Shown here: piece by piece, positions 38,839 to 47,551 of the stretch
How the letters are laid out: each line of letters opens with the position of its first letter
Numbering within the stretch: position 1 is the first letter of the stretch
From: Manganibacter manganicus
GTDB lineage: Bacteria; Pseudomonadota; Alphaproteobacteria; Rhizobiales; Rhizobiaceae
Direction of reading: 5' to 3'
DNA length: 64,000 bases
NCBI RefSeq assembly: GCF_002075885.1
Contig: NZ_MDET01000001.1
Span: forward strand, 164,563-228,562
The notes under the pieces: generated by a model
Told to the model about the DNA's origin: nothing
The model's database searches: none
The model's input: only the letters and a program-made list of their open reading frames with translations
Made by a program: the position numbers and the translations under genes

Positions 38839-39183
38839 TCATCCGTAGCGCCAGACCCATACGCGTTCGCGGCGGCAGCGCCGGTGCCAACGGCCATGGT
38901 GCCAGTAGCGACGGCAGACGCGCCGCCATACACGCCGCCGGTGCCGCCGGCGATGATGATGACGATGCCTGCGGTCACGCCAGTGGCCCCAACGATGGTC
39001 GACCAGTTCGACCGTTGCTTCCTCGCCATTGTCGGCGGCGTTGGCCGGTAACGCTTCCAGTTCATCGAGAATACCGCGCGTGTTCGGCACACCGGCAAGG
39101 GCATCCGCAGGTCCTGCAATCGTCGCGACTGCCGCGGCTCCCGTCAGGCCGAGAATTCCGGTGAGGAATGTTCTCCGATCCAT
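38839..39183 (-). CDS. Small Tat-exported His/Arg-rich protein
   Basis: 114 residues from ATG 39183 (GGACAGGAG upstream). Tat signal MDRRTFLTGILGLTG with a hydrophobic stretch and cleavage near residue 30. A short acidic linker follows (ELEALPANAADNGEEATVEL), then about 50 residues of almost only His, Arg and Trp (HRWGHWRDRRHRHHH...). The basic tail could bind metals or anionic polymers. The composition resembles the cut-off protein at the left edge, but the signal type differs. Function unknown. Confidence 0.65.
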   Translation of the reverse strand: MDRRTFLTGILGLTGAAAVATIAGPADALAGVPNTRGILDELEALPANAADNGEEATVELVDHRWGHWRDRRHRHHHRRRHRRRVWRRVCRRYWHHGRWHRRCRRERVWVWRYG

Positions 39184-39456
39184 TGTAGACTCCTGTCCTT
39201 TCGTCCCGCCAATGACAGTCAACGAAACAGCGGCTGAACGGTTGCTGAACAGCTCTGTTCGAAATGCGGGACGCTGTTCCTTTTTCCTCTCTTGCGTTGG
39301 GGCGCAAACGGTGGCGGCGTCTGCCGTCTGTCACATGGCTGGAAAAAGAGCCGGCCAGAATGAACGTGAATTGGCGACACGCGTGTATTTCGTTTGAAAT
39401 GCCCGCGACTTACGGGCTAATTCCTGCTTTGTTTATGAACTCCGGCAGCTTGCATC

Positions 39457-40878
39457 ATGATGGACGGCCAGGAAGCGCAAAATCCCGCTCCATATGTCTC
39501 AGAGCGTGGCGAAGCCGAAATCTATGATGAGGACGGCGTCGTCCTTGCGCCTTTTCTCGCCCATATCGGGGCGGCCATCGCCGACAGGGACACGTTGACC
39601 CTCAAGCATGAGGTCGGCGACCTGCACCAGTCGGAACTGGGCGACGTTCTGGAGGCGCTGCAGCCCGAGCAGCGGCAGGCGCTGGTCGAACTGCTCGGCG
39701 CGGATTTCGACTTCTCGGCGCTGACCGAGGTCGATGACACGATTCGCCAGGATATCGTCGACAGGTTGCCCAATGCGCAGATCGCGCAGGCGATGCAGGC
39801 GCTCGATTCCGACGACGCCGTCTATATTCTGGAAGACCTCGACCAGCAGGACCAGGACGAGATCCTGGCGCAACTGCCGTTCACCGAACGCATCAGGCTG
39901 CGGCGCTCGCTCGATTACCCGGAAGAAACCGCCGGGCGGCGCATGCAGACCGAGTTCGTTGCCGTGCCGCCATTCTGGACCGTCGGCCAGACCATCGACT
40001 ATATGCGCGAAGACAACAATCTTCCCGACCGTTTCACCCAGATCTTCGTCATCGACCCCGGCTTCAAACTGCTGGGCGCGATCGATCTCGACCAGATATT
40101 GCGCACCAAGCGGGCGGTGAAGGTCGAGGAAGTCATGCACGAAACCCGCCATGCCATCCCGGCCACGATGGACCAGGAGGAGGCGGCGCGCGAGTTCGAG
40201 CAATATGATCTCTTGTCCGCCGCCGTGGTGGATGAAAACGAGCGGCTGGTCGGCATTCTCACCATCGACGACGTTGTCGATGTCATCCAGCAGGAGGCGG
40301 AAGAAGACCTGTTGCGCATGGGCGGCGTCGGCGATGAGGAACTGTCCGATTCGGTTTTCTCGACCTCGCGCTCGCGCGTGCCGTGGCTTCTGGTCAACCT
40401 GTTCACCGCTTTTCTGGCGGCGTCGGTGATCGGCCTGTTCGACCGCACCATCGAGCATATCGTGGCGCTCGCCGTGCTGATGCCGATCGTGGCCGGCATG
40501 GGCGGCAATGCCGGTTCGCAGACCATGACCGTCACCGTGCGGGCATTGGCGACGCGCGATCTCGACATCTACAATGCCTGGCGCATCATCCGCCGCGAGA
40601 TGGGGGTCGGCTTCATCAACGGCGTGATCTTCGCCGTGCTGATCGGCATCGTCGCGGCGACATGGTTCCAGGACCCCAACCTTGGCGGCATCATCGCAGC
40701 CGCCATGATCATCAACATGTTCGTCGCCGCATTGGCCGGAATCCTGATTCCGCTTTTGCTCGACCGGTTGCATGTCGATCCGGCCGTGGCCTCGGCGGTC
40801 TTCGTCACGACCGTGACCGACGTGGTCGGCTTCTTCGCCTTTCTCGGTCTGGCGACCTGGTGGTTCGGGCCGGTCTGA
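39457..40878 (+). CDS. mgtE: Magnesium transporter MgtE
   Basis: 473 residues (start ATG 39457, or 39460). Order of domains: MgtE N superhelical domain (about 50-150, ALQPEQRQALVELLGAD, IAQAMQALDSDDAVYILEDL), two CBS domains (about 155-280, VIDPGFKLLGAIDLDQIL and VVDENERLVGILTIDDVVDVI), then five transmembrane helices (300-470). The Mg2+-selectivity segment GMGGNAGSQTMTVTVRALA is conserved. It imports Mg2+ and is gated by cytosolic Mg2+ through the N and CBS domains. 273 bp without a gene precede it. Confidence 0.95.
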   Translation: MMDGQEAQNPAPYVSERGEAEIYDEDGVVLAPFLAHIGAAIADRDTLTLKHEVGDLHQSELGDVLEALQPEQRQALVELLGADFDFSALTEVDDTIRQDIVDRLPNAQIAQAMQALDSDDAVYILEDLDQQDQDEILAQLPFTERIRLRRSLDYPEETAGRRMQTEFVAVPPFWTVGQTIDYMREDNNLPDRFTQIFVIDPGFKLLGAIDLDQILRTKRAVKVEEVMHETRHAIPATMDQEEAAREFEQYDLLSAAVVDENERLVGILTIDDVVDVIQQEAEEDLLRMGGVGDEELSDSVFSTSRSRVPWLLVNLFTAFLAASVIGLFDRTIEHIVALAVLMPIVAGMGGNAGSQTMTVTVRALATRDLDIYNAWRIIRREMGVGFINGVIFAVLIGIVAATWFQDPNLGGIIAAAMIINMFVAALAGILIPLLLDRLHVDPAVASAVFVTTVTDVVGFFAFLGLATWWFGPV

Positions 40879-40893
40879 ACCACGCCTTGCTGT

Positions 40894-40909
40894 TTGACTT
40901 TTACGTAAA
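40894..40909 (+). promoter_or_regulatory. Putative operator/promoter of the MerR-family gene
   Basis: TTGACT (40894-40899) is directly followed by the palindrome TTTACGTAAA (40900-40909). MerR regulators typically bind palindromes inside an over-long promoter spacer, and LiuR-type sites are TTTACG/CGTAAA-like. It lies about 100 bp before the MerR gene, so autoregulation is plausible. Confidence 0.45.
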
Positions 40910-41006
40910 GTGCGTGCGAAGTGGCGTCCATTCGCCGGCAGAGGCTCGTCGATGTCCGGCCCGCTCCGGGCGAGACGGGAACGGAGGCGCTGGCGCCTGG
41001 AGAACC

Positions 41007-41393
41007 ATGCGGGAATATTATTCGATCACCGAACTCACGCGCGAGTTCGGTATTTCCACACGCACCCTGCGCTTTTATGAAGACGAGGGGCTGATCCATC
41101 CGGTGCGGCGAGGGCGCACAAGGCTGTTTCGGCCTTCCGACCGCCATCTCGTGCGCCAGATCCTGCGCGGCAAGCGGCTCGGCTTCTCGATCAGCGAGAT
41201 TCGCGAGATTGTCCAGATGTACAAGGAGCCGCCGGGCGAGGTCGGCCAGCTCAAGCTGATGATCCGGCGCATCGAGGAAAAGCGGGAGGATCTGCGCCAG
41301 AAACGGCGCGACCTCGAGGAGACGCTGGCCGAACTCGACCACGCGGAAGAGGCTTGCGTCGAGCGGTTGGCGGAGCTTGGCGTCAACACCTGA
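41007..41393 (+). CDS. MerR-family regulator, LiuR-like
   Basis: 128 residues. An N-terminal winged HTH (YYSITELTREFGISTRTLRFYEDEGLIHPVRRGRTRLF) is followed by a long dimerisation coiled coil (about 70-118). No metal-binding cysteines are placed as in MerR/CueR. The HTH and ILRGKRLGFSISEIREIV match LiuR, which controls leucine/isovalerate and fatty-acid breakdown genes. No acyl-CoA genes are adjacent, so its targets must lie elsewhere. Start ATG 41007 is behind CCTGGAGAA. Confidence 0.8.
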   Translation: MREYYSITELTREFGISTRTLRFYEDEGLIHPVRRGRTRLFRPSDRHLVRQILRGKRLGFSISEIREIVQMYKEPPGEVGQLKLMIRRIEEKREDLRQKRRDLEETLAELDHAEEACVERLAELGVNT

Positions 41394-41444
41394 GACGCAA
41401 CAATGTCTGCAACAATGCCGGGACGTGGTTCGGCGTGCTTTTCG

Positions 41445-41921
41445 TCAGATCCAGCGGCGGACACGCCTGGAATAGTCGCGGTAACGCTTGCCGAATTTGG
41501 CGGCGAGTATGTGTTCCTCGCCGGCAATGGCCAGTTTGGCGGTCAAAAAGCCAACAATGAAAGCCAACAGTAAGAACCACGGATTTCCGGTCATCAGGCC
41601 GAGGCCGAGCAGCAGGACAACATTGCCGAGATAGATCGGGTTGCGGCTGACCGCGAACGGCCCATTGGTCAGGAAATGCTCGGGCGTTCCGGTCGGGTTG
41701 AGCGTCGTGCCGGCGCGGATCATCAGGCGGATGGCGGTGAACCAGAGCGCGAGCGTGGCCAGTATCATAAGGCCGCCGATGGCAAAGAGCAGGTCGGCCA
41801 GCACGCCGCCAATCCACGGCAGCGGATAGAACAGGCCAAGGACGATGCTTATGACGACACCCGCGAGGGAAATCAGCGGCGGCCACGGAATATGAGCCGA
41901 TTTTGCGCCTGTTTCCGTCAT
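41445..41921 (-). CDS. Isoprenylcysteine carboxyl methyltransferase-family membrane protein
   Basis: 158 residues, four to five transmembrane helices. The C-terminal part has the PEMT/ICMT signature: TNGPFAVSRNPIYLGNVVLLLGLGL and EEHILAAKFGKRYRDYSRRVRRWI, where the RNP and E/Y residues bind S-adenosylmethionine. Bacterial members methylate unknown lipophilic substrates. The start overlaps the upstream acyltransferase gene by 4 bp, so the pair is cotranscribed. Confidence 0.85.
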   Translation of the reverse strand: MTETGAKSAHIPWPPLISLAGVVISIVLGLFYPLPWIGGVLADLLFAIGGLMILATLALWFTAIRLMIRAGTTLNPTGTPEHFLTNGPFAVSRNPIYLGNVVLLLGLGLMTGNPWFLLLAFIVGFLTAKLAIAGEEHILAAKFGKRYRDYSRRVRRWI

Positions 41922-42925
41922 TTGGACTTCCCTCCGATGTCTACACCCATTTCGGCGCTGTCCGTCTTCAACGTGCATACGCTGGCCATTTCGCCGATAT
42001 GCGTCTTGAATTGCGCACTTGGCTCTCCGCCATAAAGCTTGTCGAGGCTTCCTTCGCTTTGCAGCGTCTCCAGCATGCAGCCGCAATAGCGGTTGCAGAA
42101 CGCGCTGTCGCGTTTCTGCTCGCACGAAGCCTGGCACGAACTGAGGAAGTTTACCTGCCGGTTTTCGGCCGGGGCCGGCACCATCTGGGAAAACAGCCAG
42201 ACGCAGCCGATCAGCACCGGCTGGTGGATAAGGTAGAAGGCGAGGCTGTGTTTTCCGATGAATGTGAGCGGTTTTGCCGCGCGCGGCGCCGGCACCTTGG
42301 CCAACCGATCGAGAATGCCGGCGGCATCGGCCAGCCTGGTGATGCCCAGCCCGGCCAGAACGGCGCCGAACCAAGGAAGAACCGGCACAAAATCGTTTGA
42401 GCGCGGCGGAATTGTCGAAAGGCCGATCCACCATAGCGCGGGATGATCGAAGGCGGTCGAGCGCAGATAATGGGGCGCGGCAATCACCAGGGCCGCGATG
42501 ATCAGCGTCAGCAATGCCGGAAGCCGCAGGAAGGCCAGCCCAAGCAGGCTGGCCAGCGCGATCTCGTGCAGGATGCCGAAGAAGATGAAGCCGTCGGGCA
42601 CCGCGATGCGGGTAACGATAGTGATTGCCAGCGCGGCGGCAACCACCATGGCAAGCCGCTTCCAGAAGCCGTTCCAGCGGATGCCTCTGGCATGCGCCAG
42701 ATAAAGACTGACTCCGACAAGGATCAGGAAACTCGAGGCAATGCCGCGCGCATAGAGCTTCCAACCGCCGAATTCGGTAAGTCCGGCAGGGGCATAGCCG
42801 AAAAATTCAAGGTCCCAGGTGAAGTGATAGCTGGCCATCGCCAACAGAGCGAGGCCGCGCGCGATGTCGATGACGGCGATCCGGCCGCGCGACCGCCGGG
42901 AAGTTTCGACCTGATCGGAAGCCAT
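41918..42925 (-). CDS. DUF1624 membrane acyltransferase-like protein with Cys-rich tail
   Basis: 335 residues. The first 245 residues are a multi-helix membrane domain of the heparan-alpha-glucosaminide N-acetyltransferase-like DUF1624 family (IDIARGLALLAMASYHFTWDL at the N-terminus; FIGKHSLAFYLIHQPVLIG near 222-240). The last 75 residues are a soluble extension with cysteines at 264, 268, 277, 281, 283 and 317 (Cx3C...Cx3CxC), which is not part of the usual domain. It probably transfers an acyl group to a cell-surface glycan; the tail could be disulfide-bonded or metal-binding. Confidence 0.75.
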   Translation of the reverse strand: MASDQVETSRRSRGRIAVIDIARGLALLAMASYHFTWDLEFFGYAPAGLTEFGGWKLYARGIASSFLILVGVSLYLAHARGIRWNGFWKRLAMVVAAALAITIVTRIAVPDGFIFFGILHEIALASLLGLAFLRLPALLTLIIAALVIAAPHYLRSTAFDHPALWWIGLSTIPPRSNDFVPVLPWFGAVLAGLGITRLADAAGILDRLAKVPAPRAAKPLTFIGKHSLAFYLIHQPVLIGCVWLFSQMVPAPAENRQVNFLSSCQASCEQKRDSAFCNRYCGCMLETLQSEGSLDKLYGGEPSAQFKTHIGEMASVCTLKTDSAEMGVDIGGKSK

Positions 42926-43160
42926 GCCTGTCCTGAATCGCTGCGATGATGCTGTGCCTATCGTCTAGCACGGCCTTTGGCGGGAATACAGAAAGGGAAA
43001 GCCGGGCATGGTTGTGTCATTGCCTTGGGCCACAGCCTGGAAGTCTTTGTCCAACTTCGCTTTTTGGGCGTGGCGCGTCGGTTTCCCGCTACCGGACGCA
43101 TGGCTGCAAAGGGCACTATCGCCCGGAAAATTCAGTCCGCGAATCGGCCTCGGAGGGCCA

Positions 43161-44360
43161 ATGGCCACTCACGTTCGCCACCCGATCTGGCTGCCGGCGG
43201 TCAAGCCGGCGGGCGCGCGCACCTTCGCTTCGCTCTATGCGACCGAATCGTTCGCGCGGGCCACCGTCACCAGCGTCATTCCGATCCAGGCTTACGAGAT
43301 CCTGCACAATGAGCAGGAGGTCTCGGTTCTCTATACCGTCGTTTCGCTGCTCGGCCTGTCGGTGACGTTGTTCATGCCGATGCTGATCAAGCATTTCGCC
43401 CGGCGCTGGGTCTATTCGGCCGGCGCGGTCCTGCTTGCCGTCGGCTCGCTGTTCTTCGTCACGCATTCGCTGGCGGGGCAGTTTCTCGGCATGTTGTGCC
43501 GCGTCATGGGGGCGAGCGCGCTGTCGATCACGCTCAATCTCTATATCATGGACCATATCCGCAAGACCGATCTGATCCAGGCGGAGTCGCTGCGCATGGC
43601 GTGGTCGATGATCGCCTGGACCACCGGGCCGACGCTTGGCATCTTTCTTTACAGCCGTTTCGGCATCTACGCCGCGCATGGCGCCGTCGCAATCTTTGCG
43701 CTCGCTTTGCTGATGCTGTTCTGGTTCTACCGGCTGAGCGATAACCGGATGATAGCCGCCGGCAAGACGCGGGCGGTGAACCCTTTCGCCAATATCGGCC
43801 GCTTTATCGCCCAGCCGCGCTTGCGGCTGGCCTGGCTGATTGCCTTCGGGCGTTCCTGCTACTGGACGACCTTCTTCGTCTACGGGCCACTGTTCATGGT
43901 CATTACCGGACAGGGCGAGCTTGCCAGCGGCTTGCTGGTCTCGGCCGGCAATGCGCTGCTGTTCGTGGCGATCTACTGGGGCAGGGCCGGCAAGAAATTC
44001 GGAGCGCGCCGCGTCATCACGCTGGCGTTCGCCGGCATGTCGGTGATGTTGTTCATCGCCGGCGCGATCGGCACGGCGGCACCGCTGGTGACGGCAGGCT
44101 TCCTGCTTGCCGGCGCCTTCTTCACCATTGGCGTCGATGCCGTGGGTTCGACCACATTCATGCGGGCGGTGCGCACCTATGAGCGGCCGCAGATGGCGGC
44201 GGTCTATCGCACCTATCTCGATTTTTCGGAACTGACGCCGCCGTTGGTCTATTCGGTCGTGCTGTCGTTTTTCGGGCTTGGGTCGGTCTTTGCCACGCTC
44301 GGCATATTGACGGCGGTCTGCGGCGTAGTCACTTGGCTCTATCTGCCGAAACGCCTATAG
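43161..44360 (+). CDS. MFS transporter
   Basis: 399 residues from ATG 43161, with about 12 transmembrane helices. The frame is open back to 43008 but that leader is not MFS-like. The loop between helices 2 and 3 lacks a clear GxxxDRxGRR motif (KHFARRWVYSAG). No specificity can be inferred. cobP starts 35 bp downstream in the same direction, so it could share a transcript with the second B12 cluster. A B12-related cargo is only a guess from position. Confidence 0.82.
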   Translation: MATHVRHPIWLPAVKPAGARTFASLYATESFARATVTSVIPIQAYEILHNEQEVSVLYTVVSLLGLSVTLFMPMLIKHFARRWVYSAGAVLLAVGSLFFVTHSLAGQFLGMLCRVMGASALSITLNLYIMDHIRKTDLIQAESLRMAWSMIAWTTGPTLGIFLYSRFGIYAAHGAVAIFALALLMLFWFYRLSDNRMIAAGKTRAVNPFANIGRFIAQPRLRLAWLIAFGRSCYWTTFFVYGPLFMVITGQGELASGLLVSAGNALLFVAIYWGRAGKKFGARRVITLAFAGMSVMLFIAGAIGTAAPLVTAGFLLAGAFFTIGVDAVGSTTFMRAVRTYERPQMAAVYRTYLDFSELTPPLVYSVVLSFFGLGSVFATLGILTAVCGVVTWLYLPKRL

Positions 44361-44395
44361 CCGGCCCGAACGAGCCAGGACTGGAGAGACGGATC

Positions 44396-44911
44396 TTGTC
44401 CGACGAAAAAGCACTCACTCTGCTGATTGGCGGCGCGCGGTCGGGAAAGAGCGCATATGCGGAACAACTCGTCACGGATTATGCCGCTCCCTGGACCTAT
44501 ATCGCCACGGCACAGGCCTATGATGAAGAGATGGGGGAGCGTATCGCCCATCATCGCGCCCGGCGCGGCCAGGGCTGGTCGACGCTCGATGCGCCGCTCG
44601 ATCTTGCCGGGGCGCTCGACGCCGTGCCGGCGGGCAGGCCGCTAATGATCGACTGCCTGACTCTGTGGTTGACCAACCATATGCTTGCCGGCCACGATGT
44701 CGATGCCGAATCCGCGCGGCTTGCAGACGTGCTGCGGCACCCGCGTGGGCCATGGTTCGTGGTTTCCAACGAAGTGGGGCAGGGGATCGTGCCCGAAAAT
44801 GAACTCGCACGCCGTTTCCGTGACACCGCCGGCCGGCTGAACCAGCAGGTCGCTTCGGTTGCCGATACGGTGCTCATGATGGTGGCGGGGCTGCCGCTCA
44901 GGGTAAAATGA
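44396..44911 (+). CDS. cobP: Bifunctional adenosylcobinamide kinase/guanylyltransferase
   Basis: 171 residues from TTG 44396 (GGAGAG upstream; no in-frame ATG gives a good N-terminus). CobP (CobU) phosphorylates adenosylcobinamide and attaches GMP, producing the CobS substrate. The P-loop is GGARSGKSAYAE (about 12-23), the guanylylation His region follows in IAHHRARRGQGW, and NEVGQGIVPENELARRFRDT near 128 is the family signature. Overlaps cobO. Confidence 0.93.
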   Translation: MSDEKALTLLIGGARSGKSAYAEQLVTDYAAPWTYIATAQAYDEEMGERIAHHRARRGQGWSTLDAPLDLAGALDAVPAGRPLMIDCLTLWLTNHMLAGHDVDAESARLADVLRHPRGPWFVVSNEVGQGIVPENELARRFRDTAGRLNQQVASVADTVLMMVAGLPLRVK

Positions 44912-45525
44912 TGACGGATACGGATATTGCCACGGAGGAACGACACCGCGCCAAGATGGCCAAGCGCAAGGCTGTCCAGGATGCCGAAGTGGCGAAAAAG
45001 ACCATCGAGAAGGGCTTGCTCATCGTCAATACTGGGCCGGGCAAGGGCAAATCCACCGCCGCCTTTGGGCTGGCGCTGCGTATGCTGGGCTATGGCAGAC
45101 GAGTCGGCGTCGTGCAGTTCATCAAGGGTGCATGGCACACCGGGGAGAAGGACGCATTCGCCGCCTTCGGCGATCAGGTCGCCTGGCACACGATGGGCGA
45201 GGGTTTTACCTGGGAAACGCAGGATCTGAAGCGCGATGTGGCGGCGGCTCAAGCCGCCTGGGCAAAGGTGCTCGAGCTGATGGCCGACCCGACGATCAGC
45301 CTTCTGGTGCTCGACGAATTGAACATCGCATTGCGTTACGACTATCTCGACCTGGACAGCGTCGTTGCCGATTTGAACGGCCGGCGCAGCGAGCTTCATG
45401 TCGTCGTCACCGGGCGCAACGCCAAGCCGGCGCTTGTGGAAGCCGCCGACCTGGTGACGGAAATGGGCTCGGTGAAACATCATTTTGCGGCCGGCGTGAA
45501 GGCGCAGCGGGGCATCGAGTTCTAA
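44908..45525 (+). CDS. cobO: Cob(I)yrinic acid a,c-diamide adenosyltransferase
   Basis: 205 residues of the CobO/CobA type. It transfers the adenosyl group of ATP to the cobalt of reduced corrinoids. The unusual P-loop NTGPGKGKSTAAFGLALRMLG (about 36-56), VGVVQFIKGAWHTGEKDAF, and LLVLDELNIALRYDYLD are all conserved. It follows cobP with a 4-bp overlap and converges on cobD with stops adjacent (45525/45526). Confidence 0.95.
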   Translation: MMTDTDIATEERHRAKMAKRKAVQDAEVAKKTIEKGLLIVNTGPGKGKSTAAFGLALRMLGYGRRVGVVQFIKGAWHTGEKDAFAAFGDQVAWHTMGEGFTWETQDLKRDVAAAQAAWAKVLELMADPTISLLVLDELNIALRYDYLDLDSVVADLNGRRSELHVVVTGRNAKPALVEAADLVTEMGSVKHHFAAGVKAQRGIEF

Positions 45526-46497
45526 TCACGCCAGAAGCAGGATCACCGAAAGCAGGCCGAACAGCGCAATGAGCAGCGCATCGGCCACCCGGCAGAGCCT
45601 CAGCGCACGGCGGATATCGCCGGCATTGGCATCGCGCCTGCCGTCGCCCATCGTATGATCCGGCACCAGAACGCCGCCATAGACACGCGGCCCGGCCAGC
45701 GCCAGGCCCAGCGCGCCGGCCATTGCCGCTTCCGGCCAGCCGGCATTGGGCGAACGGTGCTTGCCGGCATCGCGCCGGATCGCGCGCCATGCGCCGGCGG
45801 GGTCGGCGCCGTCGACGACAAAGCTTGCAAGCACCAGCAGCAGCACGGACAAGCGCGAGGCGGGCAGGTTGATGAGGTCGTCGAAACGTGCCGCCGCCCA
45901 GCCAAAGGCCTCGTGGCGCTGTGTGCGGTGGCCGATCATGGAATCGGCGGTATTGACCGCCTTGTAGGCAACGCCGCCGGGAAGGCCGCCGACACCCAAC
46001 CAGACGGCGGGTGCCACGATGCCGTCGGAGAAATTCTCGGCAAGGCTTTCTATCGCCGCGCGGCACACGCCCGCTTCGTCCAGCGTTTCGGGGTCGCGGC
46101 CGACGATCATCGAGACGGCACAGCGGCCTTCCTCAAGCCCGCCGCTGTCCAGCGCGTCGGCAACCGCCTCGACATGAAGGTCGAGGCTGCGTTGCGCCAG
46201 AAGCGCGCTCGCCAGCACGGCCACGGGCACCACGCCGATGCCGAACGGCAGGGCAGTGAACAGGCTAGATATCCAGCCGGCGAGCAAAGCCGGGACCAGA
46301 ACGATGGCCAATAGCGCGATGACGCCCGACATGCGACGCGCGGAGTCGGTATCGATGGAGCGATTGAGCCGGCGGTCGAAAAAAGATATCAGCGCGCCAA
46401 GCCACGTTACAGGATGGCCGATCATGCGGAAGATGCGGTCGGGATAGCCGAACCGGACTTCGACAAGCAGTGATAGAAAGGCGATCAGGACGGACAT
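45526..46497 (-). CDS. cobD: Adenosylcobinamide-phosphate synthase CobD (CbiB)
   Basis: 323 residues, a membrane protein with about five helices. CobD attaches the aminopropanol (phosphate) arm to adenosylcobyric acid. Typical segments are YPDRIFRMIGHPVTWLGALISFFDRRLN (N-terminus), ESLAENFSDGIVAPAVWLGVGGLPGGVAYKAVNTADSMIGH (about 150-190) and SPNAGWPEAAMAGALGLAL. Its start codon overlaps that of the divergent cobC (CATG at 46495-46498). Confidence 0.95.
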   Translation of the reverse strand: MSVLIAFLSLLVEVRFGYPDRIFRMIGHPVTWLGALISFFDRRLNRSIDTDSARRMSGVIALLAIVLVPALLAGWISSLFTALPFGIGVVPVAVLASALLAQRSLDLHVEAVADALDSGGLEEGRCAVSMIVGRDPETLDEAGVCRAAIESLAENFSDGIVAPAVWLGVGGLPGGVAYKAVNTADSMIGHRTQRHEAFGWAAARFDDLINLPASRLSVLLLVLASFVVDGADPAGAWRAIRRDAGKHRSPNAGWPEAAMAGALGLALAGPRVYGGVLVPDHTMGDGRRDANAGDIRRALRLCRVADALLIALFGLLSVILLLA

Positions 46498-47551
46498 GAA
46501 GGCATTCGGCGAAACGGTGGCGGCGGTCGATCACGGTGGAAGCCTTGGCCGGGCCCGCGCGCTTTTTCCCCATGCGCCCGAGCCTTTCGTCGATCTTTCG
46601 ACCGGGATCAATCCGCACTCCTATCCGCTTTTCGATCTGCCCACCAGCGCACTGGCGCGGTTGCCGGAAGCCGCACGCTTGCAAGACCTGAAGGCTGCGG
46701 CGGTGCTGGCCTATGGCGTACCCTCCGTCGATCATGTCATGGCGGCGCCAGGCACGCAGAGCCTTTTGCCGCAAATCGCCAGCTTGATGCCGCCGGGCAG
46801 GGCCATGGTGCTGGGGCCGACCTATGCCGAACACGCGCGCGCGGCCGCCCTTGCCGGCCATACCGTGACCGAAATTGGCGATTTCGAGGCGCTGGCTGAG
46901 GCCGATCTCGCCATCGTCGTCAACCCGAACAACCCGGACGGTCGGGTCGTCTCACGCGAACATCTGCTTGCGCTTGCCGGCCGGCTTGCCGCAAAAGGCG
47001 GCATTCTGGTGGTCGATGAAGCCTTCATGGACGTTGGCCCGCGCGCCGAGAGCCTTGCCGGGGCCGTCGGGCACGCCGGCCTCGTTGTTCTGCGCTCCTT
47101 CGGCAAGTTTTTCGGCCTCGCCGGACTGCGGCTTGGCTTTGCATTGGCGCCTGCCGCCATCACCGCGCGGCTGGAGGCCCTGTTCGGGCCGTGGGCGGTG
47201 GCCGGGCCGGCGCTCGAATATGGCGTTCGGGCGCTTGCCGATGTCGAGTGGCAGGCGCACATGCGCGCGACACTGGCGAGCGAAGCCGAGCGGCTGGATG
47301 CGCTTTTTTCCCGTTTCGGCATTGTTGTGGCTGGCGGTTGCCCACTGTTTCGTTATCTTGACCTGCCGAATGCGGGGGACCTGTTCCGCGCGCTCGGCGA
47401 GCGTGGCATCCTGCTTCGCCATTTCGCCGACAGGCCGCGCGCATTGCGTGCCGGATTGCCGGGCAGCGCGGTGGAGTGGCAGCGCCTCGAAACGGCGCTA
47501 TCGGAGCGGGCAGCCGCGCTGCCGGCCAATGCGGAGGAGACCGTTCGTTGA
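46496..47551 (+). CDS. cobC: Threonine-phosphate decarboxylase CobC
   Basis: 351 residues, class I/II PLP aminotransferase fold. CobC (CobD of Salmonella) makes (R)-1-amino-2-propanol phosphate for the corrin arm attached by CbiB. DHGGSLGRARALFPHAPEPFVDLSTGINPH is the N-terminal signature, NPNNPDGRVV and VDEAFMDVGP line the PLP site, and the PLP lysine is in RSFGKFFGLAGLRLGF. It starts in overlap with cobD and ends in overlap (TGATG) with the phosphatase-like gene. Confidence 0.93.
   Translation: MKAFGETVAAVDHGGSLGRARALFPHAPEPFVDLSTGINPHSYPLFDLPTSALARLPEAARLQDLKAAAVLAYGVPSVDHVMAAPGTQSLLPQIASLMPPGRAMVLGPTYAEHARAAALAGHTVTEIGDFEALAEADLAIVVNPNNPDGRVVSREHLLALAGRLAAKGGILVVDEAFMDVGPRAESLAGAVGHAGLVVLRSFGKFFGLAGLRLGFALAPAAITARLEALFGPWAVAGPALEYGVRALADVEWQAHMRATLASEAERLDALFSRFGIVVAGGCPLFRYLDLPNAGDLFRALGERGILLRHFADRPRALRAGLPGSAVEWQRLETALSERAAALPANAEETVR

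Noticed and set aside
33915..39456. Genomic island integrated at tRNA-Leu
   Set aside because: The stretch is accessory in character, but I found no integrase and no second copy of the tRNA 3' end, so site-specific integration is not supported.
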